From the NCBI RefSeq assembly GCF_000243115.2, contig NZ_CP007035.1, positions 496,001 through 560,000 of the forward strand: a DNA stretch of 64,000 nucleotides. The letters run 5' to 3'. The translations under genes and the position numbers were made by a program. The notes under the pieces are model-generated. The model searched no databases. It was not told the DNA's origin and saw only the letters and a program-made list of their open reading frames with translations. Source of the DNA: Niabella soli DSM 19437 (GTDB lineage Bacteria > Bacteroidota > Bacteroidia > Chitinophagales > Chitinophagaceae). Shown piece after piece: positions 16,464-25,398 of the stretch (positions within the stretch are counted from its first letter, which is position 1; each line of letters opens with the position of its first letter).

Positions 16464-17621
16464 GTGAGTACTATCCAGAATAATCTTACTGTTTTTTTCC
16501 CTGGCAAGCTCGTTTTTGCAAACGGATGCATGGAACAATTGCCTGATGAAATAAAAGCGTTGCAGCCGGCAAAAGTGTTTATTGTTACTATAAAACCGCT
16601 GGAGCCTGCCGTCAGCCGCCTGAAGACCCAATTAAACAAAAACGGGATCGGGGTACAGACCGATACCACAATTGTACAGGAGCCTTCTTTTAGTGATTTT
16701 GAACAACTGATGGTGCAGGTGAGCGCTTTTGATCCGGACCTGGTGATCGGTATTGGGGGCGGTAGTGTGCTGGATGTGGCAAAACTGGCGGCAGCACAGT
16801 TGGGGAACGAACAACAATTAAGTGATTATGTAGGTATTGGTTTACTGAAGGGAAGAGAACGGAAACTGATATGTGTGCCCGCTACTTCCGGCACGGGTAG
16901 CGAAGCTTCACCTAATGCCATATTGGTAGATGGCGCCGGTCAGAAAAAAGGGATCATTAGCCCGTACCTGGTGCCCGATATTGTATATGTGGATCCCCTG
17001 CTTACAATATCGGTGCCACCGGCGATAACCGCAGCAACCGGTATTGATGCATTGACGCATTGTATGGAAGCCTATACCAACAAATTTGCCCAGCCTTTTA
17101 TTGATATGATGGCGTTTGAAGGAATGCGCCTGATAGCCCAGTATATTGAAACCGCGGTAAAAGACGGAAGTAATGCGGAAGCGCGGGAAAAAGTGGCCAT
17201 GGGGAGCCTGCTGGGCGGGATCTGCCTTGGACCGGTGAACACAGCAGGGGTACATGCCTTATCTTATCCTTTGGGTAGCTTGTTTCACCTGGCACATGGT
17301 TTGTCCAATGCTTTATTGCTGCCCTATATAATGGAATATAATATTCCCGCAGCCACGAAGAAATACGCGGAAGTGGCCATAGCGCTTGGATGTGAGCGGC
17401 AAAGTACGGATGCAGCCACCGCGGCCCGGGGCGTAAAAAAAATACGGGAGTTGATCAGTGCCTGCGGTATCCCTCAAACATTAAAGGAAGTAAACGTGCC
17501 CGAAGAAGCTATTGCCGGGATGGCGGCGGATGCTATGAAAGTACAACGGTTGCTGAAGAATAACCCGAGAGAAATAACAGAACAGGACGCTATTGCTATT
17601 TACAAAGCGGCAATGGGCTGA
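16464..17621 (+). CDS. Iron-containing alcohol dehydrogenase
   Basis: A 385-residue group III (Fe-type) dehydrogenase, NAD(P)-dependent. The NAD-binding loop is IGIGGGSVLDVAKLAA (about 95-110) and PATSGTGSEASPNAI follows. Metal ligands are in GIDALTHCMEAYTNK (Asp and His) and in HALSYPLGSLFHLAHGLSNALLLPYIMEYN (two His). The start is GTG at 16464, giving STIQNNLTVFFPGKLVFANG, which fits the family. It begins a plus-strand operon with an aldolase-type DHDPS protein, PdxA, DUF1537 kinase and a symporter. It may oxidise or reduce a hydroxy acid or aldehyde intermediate; exact substrate unknown. Confidence 0.93.
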   Translation: MSTIQNNLTVFFPGKLVFANGCMEQLPDEIKALQPAKVFIVTIKPLEPAVSRLKTQLNKNGIGVQTDTTIVQEPSFSDFEQLMVQVSAFDPDLVIGIGGGSVLDVAKLAAAQLGNEQQLSDYVGIGLLKGRERKLICVPATSGTGSEASPNAILVDGAGQKKGIISPYLVPDIVYVDPLLTISVPPAITAATGIDALTHCMEAYTNKFAQPFIDMMAFEGMRLIAQYIETAVKDGSNAEAREKVAMGSLLGGICLGPVNTAGVHALSYPLGSLFHLAHGLSNALLLPYIMEYNIPAATKKYAEVAIALGCERQSTDAATAARGVKKIRELISACGIPQTLKEVNVPEEAIAGMAADAMKVQRLLKNNPREITEQDAIAIYKAAMG

Positions 17622-17650
17622 TTCATTAAGAATTATATCCTTTAAGTAAG

Positions 17651-18559
17651 ATGAAACTGGATAAAACCAAAAAAAAAATAATAATACCGGCGGTCACGCC
17701 ACTTACCCCTTCTTATCAAATAGATAGTACAGCGGTGGAAAAGATCCTCGCTTATTTTTATGCACACGATGCAGTCCCCTTTATTCTGGGCACCACAGGT
17801 GAGGCGCCTTCGCTGCCGTTGCAGCAAAAAAGGGATTATGTAGCCGCTGCCTCCAAATATAAAAAAACAGTTACCGCATTGTATGCGGGTATATCGTCAA
17901 ATATTATTGATGAGTCTGTCGAATTGGCCAAATTTTGTGCGGATCATGGGGTAGATGCCGTAGCGGCCACTTTGCCTGCTTATTATAGGCTTACCGAAGA
18001 CCAAATGAAGCGGTATTTTGAGCAGTTGGCAGACGCTATACCACTGCCCCTGATCATTTATAATATACCGGCTACCACCCATATGAGTATACCGCTGCCC
18101 GTTATTGATGCCTTAAGCCATCATCCCAACATCATTGCTACTAAAGATTCTGAACGTAGCGATGAGCGGCTACAGGAATCTTTACAGTTGTGGAAGAACC
18201 GCGATGATTTTGCGCATTACCTGGGCTGGGCTGCCCGGTCGGCTGCTGCATTAACAGGAGGAAGCGATGGATTGATACCAAGCACAGGGAATATTTTCCC
18301 GGGGATTTATCAAAAAATGGTTCAGGCAATTGAAGCCGGCGATGAGGCGCTTGTTTACGCAATGCAGCAGCATAGTGATACTGGCGGGGCGCTTTACCAG
18401 TCGGGCAGAACATTGGGGGAAAGTCTGTGGGCGCTGAAGGTGCTGATGCACGAAAAAGGGCTGTGCCAGCCGGTAGTGATGCCGCCATTGCTGCCACAGG
18501 ATGAAAACCAGGCGAAGGAATTAAAAGAAACGTTGAGCAAAATACCATTTACAGAATGA
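17651..18559 (+). CDS. Dihydrodipicolinate synthase family (DapA/NanA-type) aldolase or lyase
   Basis: A 302-residue TIM-barrel class I aldolase. GTTGE (47-51) is the carboxylate-binding motif, Tyr137 lies in LIIYNIPATT, and the Schiff-base Lys165 lies in ATKDS. The family makes or breaks C-C bonds next to pyruvate or dehydrates sugar acids. Because it is embedded between an Fe-dehydrogenase and PdxA/DUF1537 genes, a catabolic role on an acid-sugar intermediate is more likely than lysine biosynthesis. It starts 29 nt after the dehydrogenase gene and its stop overlaps the pdxA start by 4 nt (ATGA). Confidence 0.93.
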   Translation: MKLDKTKKKIIIPAVTPLTPSYQIDSTAVEKILAYFYAHDAVPFILGTTGEAPSLPLQQKRDYVAAASKYKKTVTALYAGISSNIIDESVELAKFCADHGVDAVAATLPAYYRLTEDQMKRYFEQLADAIPLPLIIYNIPATTHMSIPLPVIDALSHHPNIIATKDSERSDERLQESLQLWKNRDDFAHYLGWAARSAAALTGGSDGLIPSTGNIFPGIYQKMVQAIEAGDEALVYAMQQHSDTGGALYQSGRTLGESLWALKVLMHEKGLCQPVVMPPLLPQDENQAKELKETLSKIPFTE

Positions 18560-19590
18560 CGCATTTACCCATAATAGCCATTACCATGGGCGATCCGGCG
18601 AGTATCGGACCGGAGATAGCCGTGAAAGCTTTAAAAGATAAAAAAATATATGAAATATGCCGGCCATTGATTGCCGGCGATGCCCGTGTATTTGAAAAGA
18701 TCATCAGTGAGCTGGGCCTTGGGGTTACCATAAACCGGATACAGGAGCCAGCAGAAGCAGCATTTAAATATGGGGCCATTGATGTAATAGACCTTGCGAA
18801 TGTGGATATTTCAAAATTAGCCTATGGAAAGATCGACGCTCTATGCGGCGAAGCAAGTTTCCGTTCGGTCGAAAAGGTGATTCAGTTGGCCCTTGCGGGA
18901 ACCGTTAATGCTACCGTAACGGGACCGATTAATAAAAAATCGATCAACGATGCAGGGCATCATTTTGCAGGACATACCGAGATCTATGCAGAGCTTACAG
19001 GTACAAAAAAATATGCCATGCTCCTGGTAGAAGATAAGATCAATGTGATCCATGTAAGCACGCACGTCTCTTTACGCCAGGCCTGCGACCTGGTAAAAAA
19101 AGACCGGATACTGGAAGTGATTGCGTTACTGCGTAACGGGCTCATAAGCCTGGGTAAAACCAATCTGAAGATCGGGGTTGCCGGCCTCAATCCTCATGCA
19201 GGAGATAATGGATTATTTGGTACGGAAGAAGCGTTGGAGATTTTGCCCGCTATAGAAGCCGCACGCAGCCAGGGCTACGACGTGGAAGGCCCGGTTCCGC
19301 CGGATACCCTGTTTGCTAAAGCTGCCACGGGCGCTTACGGCGGCGTGGTGGCCATGTATCACGACCAGGGGCACATACCTTTTAAACTGGCAGGTTTTAA
19401 ATGGAATGCCGAAAAACAGCAAATGGAAAGTGTTAAAGGCGTAAATATTACCATGGGACTTCCGATTATACGGACTTCGGTTGACCACGGCACGGCTTTT
19501 GAAATTGCCGGTAAAGGCATCGCCAGTCCTGATGCGATGGTATTAGCTATTGAGAGCGCGGTGCAGTTAAGTAATAATAAAAAAGTTTGA
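18556..19590 (+). CDS. PdxA-family 4-phospho-(hydroxy)acid dehydrogenase
   Basis: A 344-residue NAD-dependent, metal-dependent oxidative decarboxylase of the PdxA family. Visible are TMGDPASIGPEI at the start and metal-binding His in FAGHTE, LNPHAGD and MYHDQGH. GLPIIRTSVDHGTAFEIAGKG lies near the end. Classical PdxA acts in vitamin B6 synthesis. The PdxA2 branch, encoded beside DUF1537 kinases, oxidises 4-phospho-D-threonate or -erythronate to DHAP and CO2. The overlap with its neighbours on both sides (ATGA upstream, TGATG downstream) favours the PdxA2-type catabolic role here. Assignment to one or the other is an inference from context. Confidence 0.92.
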   Translation: MTHLPIIAITMGDPASIGPEIAVKALKDKKIYEICRPLIAGDARVFEKIISELGLGVTINRIQEPAEAAFKYGAIDVIDLANVDISKLAYGKIDALCGEASFRSVEKVIQLALAGTVNATVTGPINKKSINDAGHHFAGHTEIYAELTGTKKYAMLLVEDKINVIHVSTHVSLRQACDLVKKDRILEVIALLRNGLISLGKTNLKIGVAGLNPHAGDNGLFGTEEALEILPAIEAARSQGYDVEGPVPPDTLFAKAATGAYGGVVAMYHDQGHIPFKLAGFKWNAEKQQMESVKGVNITMGLPIIRTSVDHGTAFEIAGKGIASPDAMVLAIESAVQLSNNKKV

Positions 19591-20711
19591 TGATTTTAGT
19601 AATAGCGGATGATTTTACGGGTGCGGCGGAAATGGCAGGGATCTGCCTCGGGTATGGCCTGAGGGTTATGATTTGTACGGAGGATTGGATACCGGCAGAC
19701 ACCGATGTATTAATTATTTCGACAGACAGCAGGTCGATGGATAGAACGGCGGCGTTGGAACGGGTAAGCCAGGTAACACGCGAAGCCGTTAAAATGCAGC
19801 CGGGTTGTGTATATAAAAAAATCGATTCCGTATTGCGGGGATTTGTGGCGGATGAGTTGTTGGTGCAATTGGAGCTATTGGGGCTGCATAAAGCTGTGAT
19901 TGCCCCCGCTAATCCTTCCCTGGGGCGCATTATAAGCGGGGGGAAATATTTTATAAATGGAATTGAAATCGCAGCGAGTGATTTTGCCAAAGATCCCGAG
20001 TTTGCAATAGGGTCGTCGGATGTAAAAGAGATGCTCGGGGGAGCAAAAATCAATCTCCTGCAAAAAGGAAGCCCTGTAGTAGAGGGATTAAATATTGCGG
20101 AATCAGAAACGGTTGCCGATGCCGGATATTGGGCGTCACAAGTGGACCGGGATTGTTTGCCCGCCGGTTCGGGAGATTTTTTTGATGCCTTGTTGCAGCG
20201 CAAGTATATAAAAGTGAACCAGCAGAACCAGCCAGCCCTGCATACACCACATTTGTATGTGAGCGGAACTTCGTTCACTGTCAGTAAAAACAGGATCCGG
20301 GAACAGGGCGGTGCCTGTGTTGCCTATATTGCTGCCGGATTGATCACCGGTGCTTTGCCGGATGAAGACTGGCTTACTAAAGCAGGTATTGTTTTACAGC
20401 AATATCAAAGACTGATTATCGCCTTCGATGATTCAATAGATACCCGCAATTTTGACGCAGTAGTATTGCGGAATAAAATGGCGGAATATGTAAAAGCAGT
20501 CGTGGATCGGTTCGGGATTCAGGAGCTGCTGATTGAAGGAGGCGCGACTGCCGCCGCTGTTTTCCAGGCACTGGGCGCCCGCTGTTTTGAGCCGCTGTAT
20601 GAATGGGAGCGTGGAATTGTACAAATGAAAACAGGCCACCTTACCTGTATCGTAAAGCCCGGAAGTTATGAGTTGCCTCCTGTTGTAAAAGAGTTGTATG
20701 GAATGCTGTAA
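19590..20711 (+). CDS. Four-carbon acid sugar kinase (DUF1537 family)
   Basis: A 373-residue kinase of the OtnK/DtnK/LtnK family, which phosphorylates C4 acid sugars such as threonate, erythronate or their 3-keto forms with ATP. The N-terminal substrate domain shows IADDFTGAAEMAG (5-17) and KKIDSVLRG (about 79-87). The C-terminal nucleotide domain has LIEGGATAAAVFQALGA. I use ATG 19590, which overlaps the pdxA stop by one base; a TTG just before it is also open. Length is slightly below the ~420 common in proteobacteria. With PdxA2-type dehydrogenase next door, it likely supplies the phosphorylated substrate. Confidence 0.93.
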   Translation: MILVIADDFTGAAEMAGICLGYGLRVMICTEDWIPADTDVLIISTDSRSMDRTAALERVSQVTREAVKMQPGCVYKKIDSVLRGFVADELLVQLELLGLHKAVIAPANPSLGRIISGGKYFINGIEIAASDFAKDPEFAIGSSDVKEMLGGAKINLLQKGSPVVEGLNIAESETVADAGYWASQVDRDCLPAGSGDFFDALLQRKYIKVNQQNQPALHTPHLYVSGTSFTVSKNRIREQGGACVAYIAAGLITGALPDEDWLTKAGIVLQQYQRLIIAFDDSIDTRNFDAVVLRNKMAEYVKAVVDRFGIQELLIEGGATAAAVFQALGARCFEPLYEWERGIVQMKTGHLTCIVKPGSYELPPVVKELYGML

Positions 20712-20756
20712 CGGCGCCGCAACAGGTCCTTCTTATTAGTAATCAAAAATAGTATA

Positions 20757-22310
20757 ATGGCGCGCTTGCATTTTATTGATTTTGCCATAATTGTTCTGGT
20801 TTTAGGTGTGACGGTATTTCTGGGATTCCGGTTTTCCAGGAAACAAAATTCAACACAGAACTTTTTTTTATCAAAAGGAAATATTCCCTCCTGGGCACTG
20901 GGCTTGTCCCTGCTGGCAACCCTTATCAGCAGCGTTACGTTTTTGGGTTACCCGGCCCAGGGGTATACGGGCAACTGGATCCTGTTGGTACAGGGGTTAA
21001 TGGTACCTGTGGTCTTACTGGGTTGTATATGGTTTATTGTACCCCTGTTCAGGAAGTCGATTGGATTAAGCACTTATGAGTATTTTGAGAAACGATTTGG
21101 AAGTTTTGCGCGCTATTACAGCTCTTTATCTTTTGTAGTGCGGCAGTTTGCGGGAATGGGAACCGTATTGTTTTTAATTGCCGTTGCCATCAGGGAAATG
21201 ATACATGTTAATCCCTTTATGGTGCTGGCGGTGGTAGCATTGCTCCTGATCATCGTTAACCTTAAGGGAGGCATACAGGCCGTTATCTGGCTGGATGTAT
21301 TTCAGGGCTTCATGCTGTTCTTTAGCGGTATTGTTTGCCTGGTAGTATTGTTAAATTCCATAAAGGGCGGTGTTCCGGAGGCAATCAGGATCGCAACGGA
21401 AAATCAGCGTGCCGGCTTTGGTCCTTATGATTTCAGTTTTAAGCACCTGACGTTTATTGTTATGGTCGTGAACGGCGCCTTTTATGCCGTTCAGAAATAT
21501 GCGACCGATCAAACGGTAGTGCAGCGGTATTTAACGGCAAAATCCGACAGGGATGCGATCAGGGCATCCTTTCTTGGTATATCACTTACCGTTCCTATAT
21601 GGACGCTTTTCATGCTTATTGGTACTGCGCTCTTTGTTTATTATAAACAACAGGGAGCGCCGGAAGGAATGAAAGCTGAAGGAATATTCCCGCATTTTAT
21701 TATGACGCAGTTGCCACCGGGCATTATTGGTTTTATTATTGCTGCGCTTTTATCTGCCGCGATCTGTAGTTTAAGCGCCGACCTGAACTCGCTGGCGGCC
21801 GTAGGGGTGGAGGATTATTATAAAAAGATAGTACCGGGTAAGGGAGATCAACATTACCTGCAGGTAAGTAAATTATTGGTGATGTGCTCCGGCCTTCTGG
21901 CCGCCGGTATCGGCGCCTTATACATACTATCGGGCGATGAGGGAGTGCTCGGGATTATTTTTACGGTATACGCTATTTTTTCAGGAGGTATTGTGGGGGT
22001 CTTTTTATTGGGCTTGTTCAGCTCCCGGGCCAACAGGCAGGGCGTTAACATCGCTATTGTGGTATGCATTATTTTTACAGCTTATGCCTTTCTTACTTCC
22101 ACACCGGTAGGGCTTAAAAACCCAAAGCTGCTTCTTGACCTGGGACCGTTTAATTTTACACATAACAAACTTATGCTGGGGGTCTACAGCCACCTGGTAG
22201 TGATTATCGTAGGGTATATTGCCAGCTTGTTTTTCCCAAAGCCCGCTATTGAGCCCAATCTTTTGTATTCCAATTGGAAGAAGAACCGGAAAACGGTGAA
22301 TCGGGTATAA
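20757..22310 (+). CDS. Sodium:solute symporter (SSS family)
   Basis: A 517-residue inner-membrane transporter with about 13 hydrophobic segments. Family features include the N-terminal FRFSRKQNSTQNFFLSKGNIPSWALGLSLLATLISSVTFLG (the Na+-binding first helix after the loop) and DQTVVQRYLTAKSDRDA. AALLSAAICSLSADLNSLAAV with its sodium-site serines is also typical. It ends the acid-sugar operon after a 45-nt gap and is the obvious candidate for uptake of the substrate with sodium. Substrate identity is inferred only from the neighbours. Confidence 0.93.
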   Translation: MARLHFIDFAIIVLVLGVTVFLGFRFSRKQNSTQNFFLSKGNIPSWALGLSLLATLISSVTFLGYPAQGYTGNWILLVQGLMVPVVLLGCIWFIVPLFRKSIGLSTYEYFEKRFGSFARYYSSLSFVVRQFAGMGTVLFLIAVAIREMIHVNPFMVLAVVALLLIIVNLKGGIQAVIWLDVFQGFMLFFSGIVCLVVLLNSIKGGVPEAIRIATENQRAGFGPYDFSFKHLTFIVMVVNGAFYAVQKYATDQTVVQRYLTAKSDRDAIRASFLGISLTVPIWTLFMLIGTALFVYYKQQGAPEGMKAEGIFPHFIMTQLPPGIIGFIIAALLSAAICSLSADLNSLAAVGVEDYYKKIVPGKGDQHYLQVSKLLVMCSGLLAAGIGALYILSGDEGVLGIIFTVYAIFSGGIVGVFLLGLFSSRANRQGVNIAIVVCIIFTAYAFLTSTPVGLKNPKLLLDLGPFNFTHNKLMLGVYSHLVVIIVGYIASLFFPKPAIEPNLLYSNWKKNRKTVNRV

Positions 22311-22372
22311 GAAAGTGCCGGCAGTTTGTTTTTTTGATATAATTTCAATGTTCAAAAACAAATCGCCTTTCT

Positions 22373-22981
22373 ATGAAACCGGAGCAAAAAACACTCGCTT
22401 TAATTTTTGCCTTATTGGGATGGTTCGCTATCATAGCACAGTTTGTGCTCATGCTCCAAAACAGGGTCACTTTTTTGCCGGAAACCATTACTCGTTTTTT
22501 TAGTTTTTTTACGATCCTTACCAATATTATGACGGCTGTTTTTTTCACCACACAGGCCCTGGGAAAAAGAAAATACAAAGCCGGCGCCCTTACTGCTATA
22601 ACTGTTTACATTACGATAGTGGGGCTGGTGTACCAGGTATTGCTCAGGCATTTATGGGCGCCCACAGGCCTGCAAAAAATGGTGGATGAACTACTACACT
22701 CGGTAATACCGGTTTTGGCCATATTTTATTGGTACCGGTATGAAGACCGGCATCATGTCTTATACCGGCAGATTGCCGGATGGCTGCTATACCCGCTTGC
22801 TTACCTTGTCTACATTTTAATCCGCGGCCATTTTTCCGGATTTTATCCTTACCCGTTTGTTGATGTTGTGCAATTGGGGCTGGGCCAGGTATTGATCAAC
22901 GCTTTCTTTTTATTTATACTTTTCGGCGTTATAGCCGTCCTTTTTATTTTTATTGGAAAACGCGTAAAAAAAATTGATTAA
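22373..22981 (+). CDS. Pr6Pr family membrane protein
   Basis: A 202-residue protein with six hydrophobic segments. It shows the family features ALLGWFAIIAQFVLML, RFFSFFTILTNIMTAVFF, the loop HLWAPTGLQKMVDELLHSVIPVLAIFYWY and WLLYPLAYLVYILIRGHFSGFYPYPFVDV. This pattern is the Pr6Pr (FAR-17a/AIG1-related) group. Function in bacteria is unknown; eukaryotic relatives act on fatty acid esters. It follows the symporter by 62 nt on the same strand, but is probably not part of the sugar pathway. Confidence 0.85.
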   Translation: MKPEQKTLALIFALLGWFAIIAQFVLMLQNRVTFLPETITRFFSFFTILTNIMTAVFFTTQALGKRKYKAGALTAITVYITIVGLVYQVLLRHLWAPTGLQKMVDELLHSVIPVLAIFYWYRYEDRHHVLYRQIAGWLLYPLAYLVYILIRGHFSGFYPYPFVDVVQLGLGQVLINAFFLFILFGVIAVLFIFIGKRVKKID

Positions 22982-23440
22982 GCTTCTTAGACAGAGGTTG
23001 CTTAAACTAATTTTACCCCCCTCCGTACCGGCGCATACATTCCCTTCCATGGCCTCTCGTGTGGACACATATCTTGAAGATGATTAAAATATCCTGCTAT
23101 TTTTTCATTACCGGAGAAGCAACAATTTAATAAAGAATATTTATTGAAATAAAACAGATGTAGCCCGGAGGGCGTAATGTGAATAACTCCGGGCTAAAGC
23201 CCCGGGTGGGAGATGTGTAGAGCAGGCGGCCCCGGAAGGGGTCGAATGTAATGAGAACGGGTTGAAATTTTTAAAATTCAATGTACATTAAAGTTGTCAG
23301 AACTGTATTCTATAACCTATGGAATGAATATCATGAGCTACCGCCAGATTTTCTACCAGATTATTTTGGATGCGATTAGAACGTGTAGTGTATAAGAATA
23401 AATGCAGAGAGGTGATGGCAGAAAAATAGCCCCTGCTTTA
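22982..23440. repeat. Gap with an intergenic repeat (CCCGGAG/CTCCGGG)
   Basis: Between 23160 and 23250 several GC-rich palindromes follow each other: GCCCGGAGGGC, CTCCGGGCTAAAGCCCCGGG and GGCCCCGGAAGGGGTC. Repeats of this sort are scattered in intergenic DNA of many Bacteroidota. No coding sequence is supported in the rest of the gap. Confidence 0.6.
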
Positions 23441-24352
23441 TCAGGAGGCCCAATTGTTTTTATGACGTTCTTTTAATTGCAGCCGGTAGGTTTTGGGGGT
23501 GATACCGGTGGTCTTATGAAAGATCCGGGTAAAATAGGAGGCCGACTGATAGTTTAATTCGTATGCCACTTCCGAAATTTCCTTGGCCAGGTCCTGCAAA
23601 AGGATCTGGCTGTGCAGGATGCTGATCTCCTGTATCCACTGCTTGGGTGGTTTGCCGGTGGTCTTTTTAACGCATTTGTTCAGATAGGTTTCTGAAAGCT
23701 GCATTCTTTTGGCGTAGAAGCTGACATCCTTATGAGCAAGATGATGTCGCTGTACTTCGGTCCGGAACTGATAGGTTATTTTAAGCTCTCTTGTTAAGGT
23801 ATGAGCACCCCGGTTGCCGGATTGCATAATCTTAAGAAGCGTGGCTGAAAACAGCGCCAGGCATATGTCCTGGGTACTGTTAGGAGTGATGCCGTCCAGT
23901 TCTTCTTTTAACAGGAAAAATGATTGCTCCAGCCATTTTATTTCCCTGGGAGAAAGCTGAACATAGGGCGCTGTGAAAAAAAAGTCTACTTCGTTATTAT
24001 TCAAAAATAGATTCGTAATTACATCATTCTCGTAGATCAGGTAAAAACCCTGCAGGTCAGGAGAAAGCTCCAGGGTACGGGTGATACAGCCTTGTTTGAT
24101 ATTGATCGCCTGTCCTGCCGTTACAATATAATTCTGAGTCTCCAGTTGTTGCTGAATATATCCTTTTGTGACCACCAAAAGAAAATTAAAAGAAGTCCGG
24201 TAGGGCGGAACAGGAATAAGGATGTCTTTCAGATAAGATTCTATTTTATAAAGCTGGATCTTTGAATGATCGTGTAATACATTTTCCGGAATTTCCGGAA
24301 GGAATTGTTTTTTGTATTCATAATTACTGATCATTTTTATGGAATACGCCAT
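23441..24352 (-). CDS. AraC family transcriptional regulator
   Basis: A 303-residue regulator. The C-terminal region holds the tandem helix-turn-helix: DVSFYAKRMQLSETYLNKCVKKTTGKPPKQWIQ and EISEVAYELNYQSASYFTRIFHKTTGITPKTYR. The N-terminal ~180 residues are a cupin-like sensor. A second ATG at 24334 would remove six residues. It lies downstream of the urease locus in the same direction (137-nt gap after the urea transporter gene). Linkage suggests, but does not show, that it regulates urea use. Confidence 0.92.
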   Translation of the reverse strand: MAYSIKMISNYEYKKQFLPEIPENVLHDHSKIQLYKIESYLKDILIPVPPYRTSFNFLLVVTKGYIQQQLETQNYIVTAGQAINIKQGCITRTLELSPDLQGFYLIYENDVITNLFLNNNEVDFFFTAPYVQLSPREIKWLEQSFFLLKEELDGITPNSTQDICLALFSATLLKIMQSGNRGAHTLTRELKITYQFRTEVQRHHLAHKDVSFYAKRMQLSETYLNKCVKKTTGKPPKQWIQEISILHSQILLQDLAKEISEVAYELNYQSASYFTRIFHKTTGITPKTYRLQLKERHKNNWAS

Positions 24353-24489
24353 ACATGTCTATTGGGGTACTTAATATTGCATGTTAAAGGTACTCATAAT
24401 GATACAGGTTGGGTTAAAATATTTGCATACGTACTACTCAGAGAAACTGATACTGTTGCGGGCAACAAGATACCGGGGGTGCCAATCTG

Positions 24490-25368
24490 CTATTCAACCG
24501 GTGCGACCGCTTTTTGGGGTACAGGGATCCATTTTTTTAACAACAGGGTGACCCAGCTCGCTGCTACAAACGGGAAGGTGAGCACCGACCAATGCACGCG
24601 GATCATGGCAATGTCAATAGCTACGGCCAACACTACTGAGAATAGAACAAAAATGCCGTCAACAGGATCTTCGCCCGCAAAGGTGATGGCGCATAGTAAA
24701 GCGTTAAAACTGAACAACCCCATTTCAATGTCGGGTGTTGGCTCTGCTAAATGAATAGCAATATACGCGCTAAGCATCGCCCCTGCCAGGCCGTATAAAG
24801 CCGCAAGGGGCTTATTGATAAATACGCCCAGGAAGAACAGGAGCCCGCCCACGACGCTGTCCTGGAAAATAACTTCTCCAAATCCGTGCAAACTGGTGGC
24901 AAAGTCGTCTTTTTCGGCCAGTTCATTCGCCAGCGTAACAGAGTGGGGCTCGGGAATCACCTGGTGGAACAGGTAAAGCAATATCCAGGTTACCACAATA
25001 AAGGGGAAAGTAAAGCCCGGTAATTTTTTTTCGATAAAAAAATGTTGCAGCATAGCCGCCAGTGCGGAGCCTACAATAACGGCGATCCATATTATTGGAG
25101 CCGGTCTGAAGTAAAAAATCAGGGCCACACCCACCAGGGTAGCGCTAAAACCATACAGTCCCCGTTCAATTTCCTGCTGGTCATATTTTAGCAGACAGGC
25201 GGTAAGCGTACCCACAAGAGTAGAGAGTAACGCAGCGAGGCCTCCTAAAAGAGAACCATAGAAAATGCCGGCCAGGAATAAAAGCCCGGTCCATGCATTT
25301 TCCTGCAGCATGATCTGGCCAACGCCTCTGAACAGGGTACGGATAAAAATGAATGATTTTGATTGCAT
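24490..25368 (-). CDS. Urea transporter
   Basis: A 292-residue integral membrane channel of the UT/Yut family, passing urea through the inner membrane. About ten hydrophobic segments are arranged as an internal duplication. Characteristic elements are LFRGVGQIMLQENAWTGLLFLAGIFYGS in the first half and GFGEVIFQDSVVGGLLFFLGVFINKPLAALYGLAGAMLSA in the second. Each includes the conserved start of a urea-binding repeat. It is the last gene of the urease cluster, 30 nt after the nickel-permease-like gene, supporting the substrate call. Confidence 0.93.
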   Translation of the reverse strand: MQSKSFIFIRTLFRGVGQIMLQENAWTGLLFLAGIFYGSLLGGLAALLSTLVGTLTACLLKYDQQEIERGLYGFSATLVGVALIFYFRPAPIIWIAVIVGSALAAMLQHFFIEKKLPGFTFPFIVVTWILLYLFHQVIPEPHSVTLANELAEKDDFATSLHGFGEVIFQDSVVGGLLFFLGVFINKPLAALYGLAGAMLSAYIAIHLAEPTPDIEMGLFSFNALLCAITFAGEDPVDGIFVLFSVVLAVAIDIAMIRVHWSVLTFPFVAASWVTLLLKKWIPVPQKAVAPVE

Positions 25369-25398
25369 AGTTTTTTTAAATTTATAGCCAATATCTGA

